Made by a program: the position numbers and the translations under genes
Origin: Aquila chrysaetos chrysaetos
Lineage: Eukaryota; Chordata; Aves; Accipitriformes; Accipitridae
Length of the DNA stretch: 64,000 nt
Reading direction: 5' to 3'
Assembly (NCBI RefSeq): GCF_900496995.4
Contig: NC_044005.1
Coordinates: forward strand, 50,788,517-50,852,516
Notes under the pieces: generated by a model
The model's input: only the letters and a program-made list of their open reading frames with translations
What the model was told of the DNA's origin: nothing
Database searches by the model: none
In this document: one piece after another, positions 46,452 through 60,348 of the stretch
Position numbering within the stretch: the stretch's first letter is position 1
Layout: each line of letters opens with the position of its first letter

Positions 46452-47009
46452 ATCTTTGTACATCTTAATGACATCGACTCTGTGGTGGGGATTCCTCTTT
46501 TCAGGTAGGCATTCTCCTCACCAGATTTGTCTTGGCAGTATCAGAACAGGCGTAATTTCTAAATAGTCTTGCTGTCTACTGTGAGTATTTATCTTCTGGT
46601 TTAATATTCACTGGACTGTCACATTAGTTTTGTGGTCTGTCTGGAGCTTATCTGAGCACATAGGCCAGACTTAGCAGTGAGTTATGGATAAAAGCAGACT
46701 GTGGTTTCTATCTGTCTGCAGATCTGTCCAGTTCATTTGTTCTTTCATATTACATGGGCTTTTCTGGGTAGTTGTACTGTTATCTTACATTGATTTTTTG
46801 CTGTCTCCAGGCTTCCATTGGCAAACAGAGAGTATATCAAAACAGCAGGACTGCCATCAACAATTGCTTGGGCCATGGCATTTCTGGCTGAAATCAGTGT
46901 AAGTGAATGTTCATGGTAAAGATATAGAGTCCCGAATGAAGGAGGCAGTTGCTGTTCATCAGAGCTGGAGCTGGAAGCTTTGAAGAAGTGTGGTGATTTT
47001 AATGCCCCA

Positions 47010-47125
47010 TCCTCTAACGCATGTGGACAGGTTTTGCCTTATCTGTGATCAGAGTGCGCTGTCACCTGCTATTCAACCTGATATCTACTGTAATCCCAGG
47101 TCCTTCTCAGCAGAGATGTTATTCC
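47010..47125 (-). mobile_element. Old CR1 LINE fragment in the THUMPD2-like intron
   Basis: Antisense CR1 trace: TTTTGCCTTATCTGTGATCAG followed by ATCTACTGTAATCCCAGG and TCCTTCTCAGCAGAG. It parallels 53,820-53,920. Confidence 0.5.
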
Positions 47126-48339
47126 TTGCATGAACATATATGTCTAAATGGCAAGATTTTTTCACTGTTCAGGCTTCAAACCTTGTTTGGGGTCATTCTC
47201 CCAAGGGAAAACAGAAGCAAGTGTGATGTTTTCCACAGATTAATTTGGTACCAATATCCGTCTGCAGTCCAGTCGTAATTTGTTTCCCTAAATGTCACCT
47301 CATGGCTGAATGCATTGATGCATTGTCTTTAGTGAAACTATTAATGCTTTTTACTATACCCTCTTACAGGGTAAGTTACTTTGGCCTGGTAAACCAGTGA
47401 TTATTGTTACCTACACTGGATTCAGTGGGAGTATGTAGGTGATCTGTACATCCCCGAGTAAGCTTTGTCCTGGGAGAGGAGTCTGTCTTGCTTGGGATGC
47501 AATAACCCCTTTATTTTTGTAGTCTGGTGCCTTTGTGCTGGATCCCATGTGTGGGCTAGGAATGATACTGCTGGAAGCTGCCAAAGAGTGGCCCATAAGT
47601 TTCACAGTCGCAATGGGCAGGACCTTTGCAAGATGGCTTGTAGTTGCATCAAGAAAAATCTGTGCAACAGTTATACCAAAGTCCATTACTGGAAAGCTGG
47701 AACCAAACTGGTCATTCTAGACAGTTGTTAAAAGTGTTTAATACAAATATTCCTCCACAGGAATGTAAAACAAAGTCGTACATACTTACATGGGGGGGGG
47801 GGGGGGGTGCTGGGAGCCCTGGATTATACCGCGGGGTTTGTGTGAGGCAACTAAGGACTTCTAAAACTGCCTGGACTTATCCTGGGAACAGAGGTGTTAA
47901 TGGGACAGTAGAGTCAGTTGTCGGTATTAGAGGCAGCATGGCTGTCTGTAGCTAGCTGGGGTCTTGCTGTTAGGACATAGCCTCAATATTTCTGTAAGTT
48001 ACAAGCATCTTGAGCATACTAGAACATGAAAGGAGTGAAGATAGCACATACTTCCCCTGTTCCTCTGTCCTCTGGGTCTGTGTATTGCTCTGTGTAATGG
48101 TAGTTGATCTCCCAGCAGGGGGTTTGTCTTGGAAGAGCTGTGCAGCAAGGCAGTTCTGAGAAGGGTTTATAAAATAAATACACCTGTTTGTCGACAAAAT
48201 GACTTTTCTCTTTTTCTCTGAACAGGAAGCCTGTTGCTGGGGTGCTGATATAAGTGATTCACAGTTAGATGTGAATACTAGGACTGCAGGCTTGATGGAT
48301 AAGATTGAGTTACTTAAAGATTCTGTGAAAGATATGTCT

Positions 48340-49254
48340 GTAGGCTTTCCAAGTGAGACATATTTCCAAGTGGTTTCTGTCATTCTGGGATTGTACAGGT
48401 AGTGTAGGTTCTCTTGAGGTGATGTGTAGTAGAGCCAACTCTCAACAAATAGCTGACTAGTGACTCTGTAGTGCTAGTGCATGTACAACTATTTGTTCTC
48501 CCCTCCCCACCCCCGGGAACTTTGGCAAGAATAAACTCAGCAGAAGACAATGAAAATAATAATAATTGTCAGACGTGGGCAGTAGTTGTCTGTCTTAATG
48601 GTAAACTTGTGAATACCACAAAGAGTACATACTATGTGACAGTTCTTTGTGTTTAACGGGAACACAGCAAGGACAAATCCAGATAAGATGTTGCTTGTAA
48701 CTTAAATGTACTGAATGAGTAATAGTGGTGACTCATTAAGCTCAGTTTTGAATTGTCAATGTTTTGCAGTAGGAATATTTTAAATGAAGATACCTTTCTC
48801 CTGGAAGAGGGAATCTGTTTGCTCTCAGTTCATGAGCTAGTCTGGGGAGAAGGTAATAATTTTATGTCCTTATTCTGGACCTCAAAGCCTCAGTCTAAAT
48901 TAGTCCTATATGAAATTCATGATAGACTAAAGCTGGGGGGTTTTGCCGTGCGTGGATGGTGAAGTATGTGTATTTTTTTTTACCTTGCAATATTTATTTC
49001 TTACCAGAATGGTAAGAAACTTTATTTCTTATTGACATGAATATGTATAGCTTTATTTCTGACTTAAAAGCTGTGATTGGCCTTGGCTTCTAGGATAATG
49101 GAAAGTAGTTTGATGTCAAGCTTTTCTAATACTGAATGAGTAATTAGTGTCTTTGTTGATGGTCAGAAGCTGTTATTTCTGCATATTTTGAGAACGACTG
49201 TAGGTAACTTGTCCTTCCATTTGTAGATAAATTTGTTGTGCTGCAAGTGTTGAT
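48340..49254. other. Intron of the THUMPD2-like copy, nothing further seen
   Basis: AT-rich, no recognised element beyond short homopolymers. Confidence 0.4.
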
Positions 49255-49545
49255 CCAAGGATGGTCCAAGAACCATCTCCAGCTAGTTCTGGGAAGGCTG
49301 GCGTAGAATCACAGTGCAGGGTTTAGGTGGGAAGGGACCGCTGGAGGTCTTTAGTCCTGTAGTCTGCTCGGAGCAGGGCTAAACCCAAAGCTGGGTCAGG
49401 TTGCTCAGGGCCTTGTCCAGTCGAGTTTTGAGCATCCTGAGAGATGGAGAACCCATAGTCGTCCTTTCACATGCTGGCTATGCTCTGGGCAGCACAGCCT
49501 GGTATGTGGCTGGCCTTCATCGCCACAGGGGTGCAGTGCTGCATC
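49255..49545 (-). mobile_element. Old CR1 LINE fragment in the THUMPD2-like intron
   Basis: Antisense CR1 3' region: TAGAATCACAGTGCAGGGTTTAGGTGGGAAGGGACC, then AGGTTGCTCAGGGCCTTGTCCAG, then a GGCTGGCCTTCATCGCCACAGGGG block. It is diverged and 5'-truncated. Confidence 0.75.
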
Positions 49546-50227
49546 ATGGTCAAGAGAACTGACTATTCCCAGGATGCAGAAGCTCTGGGGAGGTACTTCA
49601 AAGACACGAGCTCCGACAGAATCCAAGTGATTCTGGCTGTAACTGGATTCTTGTGGGGGAGAAAAGGGACATGGAGAGAGATTTAACATGTGGTTCCTTG
49701 CCATTCATATGTGCATATCTGAACATCTGCGCTAAGTAAAGTGCTTGCAAGTTTAGCTCTTTTGCATTTTGCTTGTAAAGATGTACTGTGTGTTGAGAAG
49801 CAGCAATCAGTTTGGAACCATGCACTCCCCTGTTAGGATAGTCTTACTCTCATACTACCAGTAACAAACATATCACCAGTAACAGGGAATCTACAAGCTA
49901 AACCACACTCTCATGCATTTGTCCCTTCCCAGTCTGCATTGGGTTGGTGGCTTCATAGTGCTATTTGTGAGGATAAGTACAGAGGGAGCTATGAATCTGG
50001 GTGCATAACCTGCGAAAGAGCTGGCAGGCAGTTTTGTAAGGTGAATGGGGGCATAGCTGCTTTTCATTTTTCACATAGTCAGATGTGAAGACCTGCCTTT
50101 ATTCTGCCATGTTGCCATTGCCTTCAGAAAGCTTTGACACTGTGATTTCAGATATTCTGTTTGGGAAGAAGTTCAAGATCACAAAAGACATACAGATCTT
50201 ACTGGATGTTCTCCAGGAAATGGAGAG

Positions 50228-51778
50228 GTATGTGTGGCCTTTGACACGCTTGGAGTTCGGTGTAAATGTCATTATGGTTTGTGATCCTAAGTGTTCAGCC
50301 ACTTCAGGTTTGCTTTATTCCAAACACTCTCCAGCTCTGTAATCTGATCCTGTGCAGTCTGTGAAAGTCTGAGTCCTTTACTTGTCCCTTAAAGGCTGTT
50401 GTGACTTGTCTTGCGAGCTGCAGAAGTGCTGATGGCAGCACAAACTGACAAGGAATGACACTGTTGTGTGAGGCACACTCACAAATATTCTTTATGAGGC
50501 ACGATGGTGACAGAAAGGAGAAAGGGGAGAGGATGACCTAGACAAACTTAACGTATGGCCAGGCAAATAAAGCAATAATCCTTTCTCAGTTCAGGTCTGC
50601 TTGTATAAAGATCATAGGCTTTCCTTTTGGGTTTCCAACCAAGCTTTTACCAGCCTGTGTTGGCAAGGAGAATCTCGGACCAGAAAATGGTGGTATGCAT
50701 TTTCATTTCTTTTAGTATATACTGGCATATCCAGCTATCCACGTGGTCTGCTTTTACGTGCTTCCTTTCATCTCTCACCCTGTCATTTTGTGGCAGAGTT
50801 GAGTCAAGCTAATAGCGGGCTGCTGCTAACAGGCAGTTCAAACCATCTGCGCCTTTATTTCATTTCCTGGCTGAAAACAAGCACTTTCTGTAGGATTGGT
50901 CTTCAGTGGGTGTTGATCTTGCTCACCCAATGCAGGAATGTGGTGGGAAGATGCGGAAGAAGGTGAGATAGCTTCACAGAATGGCAGGGCAATCTTAGGT
51001 CAGCTTACGCTGACCATCTCTCCCTTTGGCCGTGCTTCTCTTCTGGTCTTACTTGCTCTGCTGGGCCATCCTAAGCAAAATATTTCCTTGGGAAGGTGGA
51101 GGAGAGGAAGGGACCATTACCATGAGAGCTCCACCAGTAAGACTGTTCAATCCACCTGCTGTGAAGAGAGCCAGGATAGCCTTTTTTTTCCCCTGTTTCA
51201 AAGCCAAGTGTAATGTTTCCTCATGTACTAAGAAAAATGGATTGCAAACAATGGTTAATTTTCCTCTGTTTCCTGAGTTTGAAAGCCATTAAGGATCAGT
51301 GGAACATGGAAAGGGCAGACCTTTTAAAGTTTCTGAAGGGAAAGGCCAGCTTCAGAATTGCCTTACCATCCTGAGAAGCTCTTGCTGCCCTGGGAAACTG
51401 TTCCTTTGCAGACTGGTGGAAGGCTCATGCAACCCAAAAATGGGGTTTGAAGGTGATACTGCCCTTAATCCTTGGAAGAATATCAAGAGCGAAAAAAATG
51501 GTTCCATATTCCTTGCTAACCCAATGGAAAGAACTCCTGAGGTCAGAAATGTTTGGGAGTCAGGCCCAGTTCTCCCATTTAGGAAGAGTCATGATGATAG
51601 GGAATTTAAATTCCGTTTGGAGATGTAGCTTACTGAGTTGAGCCACGACCCTTAACATGCTTAGGTGTTTTATCAAATGCAACTGGCACCTGAAGTGTCA
51701 GCAGTGTTGAGTTCTGCACAGATGAAAGAATGCTAGGCAGGATGAACACCTAACCTTTATTTTTCCTGCAATTGCCAG
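50228..51778. other. Last intron of the THUMPD2-like copy, nothing further seen
   Basis: GT start at 50,228 and AG end at 51,777-51,778. Short frames only; no family recognised. Confidence 0.45.
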
Positions 51779-52265
51779 AGTATTATGTGTGGGAGGGACT
51801 ATCGTATTGCTACTGAACCAAGATCTCCATAAGCACATGGATGGCATTACCAAGTGTGGTGAAAATGACTCTCCTAATACCTTTTCTGGTGGCACAAGTG
51901 AAACTGCCACTGCAAAAGCCCTGAATATTGATGGGAATTCTTCTTCCTTAGTGAATGGTGTTGAAGAATCCTTTTTCAGCAGCAGACAGACACGTTTTGG
52001 GTCTCTGGTGCCAGATGGTGTCTATGGAGTTAGTTTTGGAGAGAGGGATGCTTTCATATACAAATACGGGAAGATTTCTACTGCTGGGACTTAGTAGCTT
52101 TCTTACACTGTGCCTAAGTGAAGTTGAATCCTGATACACTTGAAAAGCAGCATGGCAGTGATCTGGTGGAACCCTACTGATTTGAATGAACACTGTGCCA
52201 TTTGTTAGCTCACCTCACTTTCTTTGGACATCCTAAGGCGTTGCTTTTCTCTCTTTGGTTTTTAG

Positions 52266-52556
52266 GAGAGGTGGAATGCTTACTGGCATTTCAAATGTTT
52301 TTACTGTAAAATACTGTAATGAGACAAGAGTCCTCAAATCCTTGTTTAGGCAAAGTCTTTCATCATTGGAAGGAGTTTCTTTGGGAGAGAAAGACTTCAT
52401 TTGCAGAACTGCAAAAACAAATGTGGTAATATTAAATGTAAATGGATTTTCACCTTCAGCAATGTTTTTAGAAGGCACATCTTGTCTGAAGAAGTCTCCA
52501 GCTCTTTTTGAAGGCTGGATGTATGCCTTGCAATATTACTTTAAAGCTAGTTTCTG
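52266..52556 (+). other. Unrecognised open frame after the THUMPD2-like last exon
   Basis: A 97-codon open stretch directly follows an acceptor-like TTTGGTTTTTAG at 52,254-52,265 and ends with a stop, 42 bp before the AATAAA at 52,598. I do not recognise the protein. GVSLGEKDFIC at its centre resembles GVSFGERDAFIY of the preceding exon, so it could be an old duplicate of the terminal exon or an alternative 3' exon. It may equally be a chance frame in a 3' UTR. Confidence 0.3.
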
Positions 52557-52603
52557 ATGAGTTTGAAGTGTCACTATTCAGATCACTTGGAGCGGAAAAT
52601 AAA

Positions 52604-53269
52604 CTATTTTCTCTGTTAATTCTTTGCACCATTTGCATGTGTCTAGTGGGTATGCTTTAGCTTTTTAGGGTGAAGAGACTTATTTCTATCAACAATATTG
52701 CTTTTCCTCACTTGGTAATGTTACTCCAAGGGCACGGTGTAGAAGATGGAAAAACTTGCCGAGTGGATGAACAATGAAAAGTGACTTCTACCTGCAGGGA
52801 AGCACATGGGAAAATTCTCGTGAAAAGAGAGAGGTCTTAGCAGTTCTTTTAGTCTATGCAAAAGGTATTGGGGGGGGAATAGTCTAATTCAAGGCTTTCC
52901 TATGGCTGCTGAGCTGACAGTGAAGTATTTTTATAGAGAATTACTGCAGATTGCTTTCAGTTGCTATTTTGGACAAGCATTTGCAACTTGGCAAGCTGGG
53001 ATGGACTCGTGCATTGTGTTCCTCTGCTATGATTAGTACAGAGATATGATTAGTAGTGTGTCTGGGGTTTGGGTTGGGGTTTTTTTTTTTGCTTTCTTTT
53101 GTTTTTTCTTTATTCTGACAGGGTGCTTTGTCTGGGTGAGGGAAGAGACTTTAATGTTAAGGCTAATTGTATTTCAAGAGACTAAAACTTGCTGTTGTTC
53201 AGAACTGCTTGTGGAGCCCCCAAAACTTTATACAACGCTGAGGTGTCTTTTCAATACAGTTGTCACACC
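52604..53269. other. Intergenic, nothing recognised
   Basis: AT-rich with T runs (53,078-53,110). No gene or element seen. Confidence 0.4.
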
Positions 53270-54110
53270 TGTGGGAAGGGGCCTCTTGTGACCTCCAGCC
53301 TCCCCACTGGAGCAGGCCTGTTGCCAATGCTAGATCACATCAGCCGGGGCTTTCATGCACAAATACAGGGAGATCTCTACTGCTGAGAATCAGTAGCTTT
53401 CTTGCACTGTGCAAGAAACCCCCAAGGATGGAGATCCCTGCCTCTCTGGGTACATGTCTTGGGAGACACCACCCTCCTGGGGGAGAAGCTTTCCTTATGT
53501 GTGAGCCTCCCAAGCCGTATCTGTGGCTGTTGTCCCTTGCTGCATCGTCTGACGCTGCAGGAGTTTGGCTCTCTCATGTCTCTAACTGCCTGTTAAGCAG
53601 TCACAGACTCCTGGAAGATGCCCCCCTCCCTCCTTTTCACCTGACAAGCCCAGGTCCCTCCCCTCACAGGCGCTGTGCTCCAGGCCCCTAACCATTTTTG
53701 CAGCCTCTGCTGGCCCCTCTCCTGTTTCCCCACATCCCTCCTGAACTGGAGGACCTAACGCCAGCCCTGAACCGAGGGAGTACAAATTGCTCTTCTGGCT
53801 CTGCTAGCCACGTGGCTCCTAGTGCAGCCTGTTTGTCTTATCTGTGATGGGAACATGCTTCTGGCTAATGGTCAGCCCATTGTCTGCTGTAACCCCAAGC
53901 CCTCCTCAGCAGGGCTGCCGCCCAGCTTGAATCTCCCAGCCTGTCTGAATGCACGGGGCTGTGTCACCCCACACAGACAGCTCTGCTCATCTCCTCCTTG
54001 AACACCACAAGGTGCTACTTCTCAAGTTGACTGAGGCTCCTCTGGGCAGAAGTTCTGTCATTCATTTAGGGTAGCCACCCCCTCAGTTTAGTGTCACCCA
54101 TGGCTATTTG
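53270..54110 (-). mobile_element. Old CR1 LINE fragments
   Basis: Antisense CR1 landmarks in order: CCCCACTGGAGCAGGCCTGTTGCC, AACCCCCAAGGATGGAGATCC, CCAGGCCCCTAACCATTTTTGCAGCC, CCCTCCTGAACTGGAGGACC, CCCAAGCCCTCCTCAGCAGGGCTGCC. The order fits one CR1 copy, aged and interrupted near 53,360-53,410 by a ~60-bp piece resembling 52,050-52,110. Confidence 0.75.
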
Positions 54111-55981
54111 TGCTCTTCACCTGAGGTAGAACCAAGTTAAATCTTCTTGGTGATATATTAGATGTATTAACCATCTGAAGAGAGTATTTATGCCTTGGTC
54201 TGTGTATGACAAGACAACCACGTAAACAGGTATGAGCTGACTCCAACAGGACCTAACTGCTGAGAGACACTGCTCTGTGCTCGGCGGTAAAGCCAAGCAG
54301 AGAGATGCAGGGAAGGTTGGCCCCAAAGCTGTGCTTAGTGCTGATGCTGGTTTCTCCTGCCATTGCTTCCTGGCATCTTGATTGCTCCCAGATCAATTAA
54401 TTGATCTGTTGGGGTTTGGTCTACTTTCTATGATTGTGTTTCTCAGCCTACTTTGGCACTGACTTCTTCTGCTGTCATTTAATTGATGGTTATTGCATTA
54501 AGGCAATACTTCTCTGTTTCACCACCCTTACCTCTCACCCTCCTTTCCTTCCTCTCCCATCACTTTGCCCTTCAACCAACCTTTCTCTCACATCTCCCTT
54601 CTTCTCTTCCCAGCTCACAATACTCTGTATCTGACCCTTTCCCCCCACCATTCCCTTTTGTGTTCATCTTGTACCATCCACCCTTACTGCAGAATTGGCT
54701 TCTACGATCGCTCTGCTCCCTCAGCAGGGTCTGCTCCGTTCCTGACAGAGCCTGTGCCCTCTGCAGGGCAGCCTGGGGGACCTTCCAGGGGCCTGTCCAA
54801 CTCTTTCCCTGTGCCCAGCAGGTGTGAAACTGCTCTGGCAACAAACGCATGGATGCCATGCATCAAGGGCAGCAGTGGCTTTTAGGTGACGGCAGAGGAT
54901 TGTAGCTTTGGATGAGTTGTGACAGATGCATCAACATAGCACTGAAGTCTCTTAATTGTGGGGACTGACAGGCCCTGTCACTTTGAGCGCTGCCTGATAG
55001 ATCAGCACAGCGCTCTCATCTGTTAACTCATGTATCCCTGCCATTAAGCACTGGAAAATACAAATCCGCTCCCTTTCTTGCATCTCCCCATCCCTCTGTT
55101 GCCATGGGTGGGTTCTTGGCCCAAACAGGAGAGATTTTCTGGGGCTCTACCTCCAGCAAGCTGCACTGCCCTGTAGGGATGCTTGCTGCAAGCACTGTCC
55201 AGGCTACGACCCTCATGGTTTATGAGTTTTCTCTGCCTTGCAGGAGACACCATTTCCAAGCCGTGAAATTGCAGCTGACACAAATGTTTTTGACAGAGGC
55301 AGGTATTTTACTACAGATACTGTAGCTTGACAAATGCCTCATAACCAAGAGAGCATCCAGGAATGGGCAGGAGTAATTTAATCCTTCTCACAGTGCAGCT
55401 CAGGTGCTCAGAATGGAAATCCTGGTTATTTACAAATTACACGGGAACTTCATGTACAAAGGATACACAAAGAGACACAGATACACATTGATTTAAAAGA
55501 AAAAGGTCTGTGTGGGCATTTTGGAAGGAGAGGGGCACCAAAGCCTTCCTTTAGGGTCAGACGTGGAAGGTGCTGAATTAAATCATTTTAGATGATGCCC
55601 TGGGGAGGGGGGTATAATTCTGACTAGGATTCATTTGGCAACAGTGCTTTTTCCTTAATTTCTTTATGTACAGATCCTTGAAAAGTAGAAATAGCCCTAA
55701 ATTATTTCAGCAACTTTTCTCTCCCTTATACCTTCCAGTGCAAATATCTTCCTCTGCATGGACTTGGCATGCTGAACTGAAGCATCTGATACGGACCCAC
55801 CTCCATCCTCTGAGAGCTGTCTCCTTTTCAAATCTCTCTGCTGGGCAGCATGGAAGAACAGCTTGCTGAACCAGTAAAATGTGGTGGTCGGATTTTGAAG
55901 AATCAGACTTTTGTGCTTGGAATCCTGAGTTTAGTTTTCCCTTCACTTCTGCTTCTTCGAGTAAGTCCTGAAAAATACTGT
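54111..55981. other. Intergenic between convergent THUMPD2- and TMEM178A-like copies
   Basis: No gene recognised. A pyrimidine-rich stretch lies at 54,530-54,660. It separates two tail-to-tail gene remnants. Confidence 0.45.
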
Positions 55982-55984
55982 TCA

Positions 55985-57612
<1,628 letters not shown>

Positions 57613-58579
57613 TCAAGTCTGTTTGCGACAAACCCAAGAAATTAAGAGCGGGGGTTACCGTGGACAAGCCTTCCACTGCAGGAGGAAGTGGAGGGACACC
57701 TAGAAATAGCCATGAATGCAGCTGCCCTGTGCCAGGCAGACCCACAGTAGGCGTAATCCCAGACCTGCCAGTGAGTACCTCCTCTTAAGTAGAAAGTGAT
57801 ACTGTAGCAAGGCTGCTACAAACTAGTGGTTTTGCAGTGGTGCTCTAAACTTCCCACTATCATATGAACCATATAATCATATGGCTTCAGCCATATGACC
57901 TTCAGGGTGTGGGTGCAGCATGGTTTTATACAGACACACTGTGATACGCTCTTTGTTCTCTGTTTCCTTCTAGAGTTTAAATTTAAAGTAACCTGGATAG
58001 ACAGAAATGCTCCAGCTCCTAAATGCCAGGGAGTTTCCATGCAGACAGGCTCTGCCATAATTGTTTAGCACAGAGCTTCTGTCGTCAGCTCCTGTCATCA
58101 GCTTCTGCTACATCTCCTGCTGGACCTTCTCCGGTGACACCAGAATGCAGGTTTTCAAGCCGGTGTCTGCAGACCCCTGGAGAGGCAAGGGGGTAGGTGA
58201 TCTGCCTGTGAAAGGTGGCAAAGAGCAGGTTACATTCAACAATCTTAAAAACCCTTGTGTGTGGTGTTCACACTTTCCTGGACCGACCATGCTGGCCTGC
58301 AAGTCAAAATGAGGGTGAAATTGCTGATGGTTGGGGGCCTGGTGGGATCCTGCCTCCTCAGCCCCCTCCTCTGCAAACTAGTGTCTCGCTGCATTTTTCA
58401 CATGAAAGGGAGAGCAGGAGCCACGGGCCTCGCCAGGGAGGAGTGGGCCATCCTGAACACTTTACGGCGCAAATGCCATTCGTCTTGGTGGATCATCTTC
58501 ACCAGGTTGAAGCGGATGTTGTGCAAACATACCAGCTAGGAAAAGTGGTACTTGATAGCAGTGCATCTCTGAGCGATGC

Positions 58580-59445
58580 CTGCCAGAGAGGAAGATGAGG
58601 TGTTCCCATACCAGGTAACCAAAACCAGCACCAGTCTCCCCTCCCAGTGCTGGGAATTACCCCCCTTTCCCGCAGCTAGTCCTTGTCACCTGCTGTCCTC
58701 CTCCCCATCCTTTTACCATCTGCTCGGCTCCTGCCCACCCTTTCTCCTCTGAGTAATCAGCTCTGCCCAGCTTCTCCCAGTACCAGCGCCCATGTCCTGG
58801 ATCTTCCCAAGACCACAGAGGGCCAGCAGAACTCATAAAACATCATTTATTACACGGGAGCCTGACTTCTTCCCTCCCCCTTGCCCCTTCCAAAAGGATA
58901 CTGTTTCTCTCTGAAAGACACATATGAGTATTTCCACACAGACATGTAGAAGCATGGGGAAATGCGTAGTACTGGGCTGCTGAGCAAAGGCAAGGCAATC
59001 AGCGTTTTTCCTCTCACACTATACTTGTGCCTCTCCTGGCAAAGACAGAACCTTCCCAGAAAAGGCCTGCACTGCAGCAGGAGAAACAGTGCTTTGACTA
59101 ATGCAAAATCAGGCAGGAACCCTGCCTGCTGGGAACTGGCTATCACCAACTTCTCCCAAGCAGCCCATGCTGGCCAGTGGCAGTGTTGGCTGAGCCACGG
59201 AACTTGCAGGGGAGAGGGAAGGAGGGGAGAGGTGGGCTGGACCTCATGCAAGCTTTAATTTTTTGCAAGGTGTGGAGAGGGGAAGGAAAAAGCATTGCAG
59301 GGTTCTGGCTGGATTCCAGCTGCCACATGCTGCACCACCGATCAGTATACCCAAAGGGTCACCATCTGGCAAACACGATGGAGACGTGCCCTACCTCAGC
59401 CCTGCAGCCATCGCTGCCCTGGGGCACCATTTCCCTGAAAAAAGA
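58580..59445. other. Part of intron 1 of the TMEM178A-like copy
   Basis: No gene recognised. The exon 2 acceptor CTCTCTGGCAG (minus) ends at 58,580. Confidence 0.45.
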
Positions 59446-60348
59446 TGTTTTGGGGTTGTGTGGCGGGGTTTTGGTAGCAGGGGAGGGACTGCAGTGGTGG
59501 CTCCTTGTGAGAAGCTGCTCGAAGCTCCCCCGGCTCGGAGCCGGACCCGCCGCTGGCACAGGCCGAGCCCCTCAGCGACGGTGGTAGCGCCTCTGGGAGA
59601 ACAGATTTCAGAAGGGGAGCCTGCAGTGGGGGAGGAAAGTGGAATATGAGAGAAACCCCTGTGCAGACAGCAAGGCCAATGAAGAAGGAGGGGAGGAGGT
59701 GTGCCAGAGGAGGGGATGCCCCCGCAGCCCATGGTGAGGCGGCAGGCTGTCCCCCCCAGCCCGTGGAGGGGAGCGGGGGAGCGGAGGCCGCCCAAAATGG
59801 CCGCGCCTCCATGGGAAAGCCCGCGCTGGAGCAGCCTGTGCCTGAAGGACTGCAGCCCGTGGGAAGGACCCACGCTGGAGCAGTTTGTGAAGGACTGTCT
59901 CCTGTGGGAGGGACCCCACGGTGGAGCAGGGGACGAGCGAGGAGTCCTCCCCCTGAGGAGGAAGGAGCAGCAGAGCCAAGGTGGGATGAGCAGACCCCAA
60001 GGCCATTCCCCGTCCCCCTGTGCTGCTGGTGGGGAGGGGGTGGAGAGAACTGGGAGTGGAGTTGAGGCGGAAAGGTGGGAGGGCTGGGGGGAAGGTGTTC
60101 TCAGGTTTGGGTTTACTTCCTAATATCCTTGTTTTGGTTTGATTGGTAGTAAATTAAATTGATTTTGTTTCTTCCCCAAGTTGAGCCTGTCTTTGGCCTG
60201 TGACCATAACTGGTGAGTGATCCCTCCCTGTCCTTGTCTTGACCCACGAGCTTTTCGTTATATTTTCTCCTCCCCATCCCACCACGGCGGCAGGAGCGAG
60301 TGAATGGCTGCCTGGCGCTTTGTTGCCGGCTGGGCTGAAACCATGACA
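59446..60348 (+). mobile_element. Solo ERV LTR in intron 1 of the TMEM178A-like copy (~0.9 kb)
   Basis: It starts at TGTTTTGGGG (or TGTGGCGGGG at 59,459). It contains TGCCCCCGCAGCCCATGG and repeated CTGGAGCAG/GTGGAGCAG blocks, then AAATTAAATTGATTTTGTTT and CCCAAGTTGAGCCTG, and ends GCCGGCTGGGCTGAAACCATGACA. Short imperfect flanking repeats AAAGA (59,441-59,445) and AAAGG (60,349-60,353) would fit a 5-bp duplication. It is the best-preserved relative of the older LTRs at 4,295-4,878 and 24,457-25,039. It is a fossil with no internal region. Confidence 0.8.

Larger units (their letters stand above)
46452..52094 (+). pseudogene. THUMPD2: THUMPD2-like methyltransferase, 5'-truncated gene copy
   Basis: THUMPD2 is an RNA guanine-N2 methyltransferase (THUMP plus Rossmann-fold domain). 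Only exons for the C-terminal catalytic half are found: 46,452-46,504 (IFVHLNDIDSVVGIPLF), 46,811-46,898 (REYIKTAGLPSTIAWAMA), 47,523-47,594 (FVLDPMCGLGMILLEAAKEW), 48,226-48,339 (GADISDSQL, AGLMDKIELLK), about 50,112-50,227 (LPLPSESFDTVISDILFGKK) and 51,779-52,094 (GGTIVLLLNQDLHKHMD ... FGSLVPDGVYGVSFGERDAF, stop). Exon phases agree where splice sites survive. Signs of decay: the donor after 47,594 reads ATAAGT, not GTAAGT; the acceptor before LPLPSES is missing; exon 4 has lost about three codons; the SAM-motif residue after GLG is M, usually T; and ISDIPFGKK is ISDILFGKK. The N-terminal THUMP exons are absent. A polyA signal AATAAA lies at 52,598-52,603. It is most likely an unprocessed pseudogene. 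Confidence 0.85.

Noticed and set aside
58255-58539. 94-codon plus-strand frame
   Set aside because: It lies opposite TMEM178A-like exon 2, whose minus-strand match is clear; the plus frame shows no family.
59391-60123. Several frames of 130-160 codons on both strands
   Set aside because: They lie wholly inside a solo LTR with repeated CTGGAGCAG blocks; LTRs do not code here.
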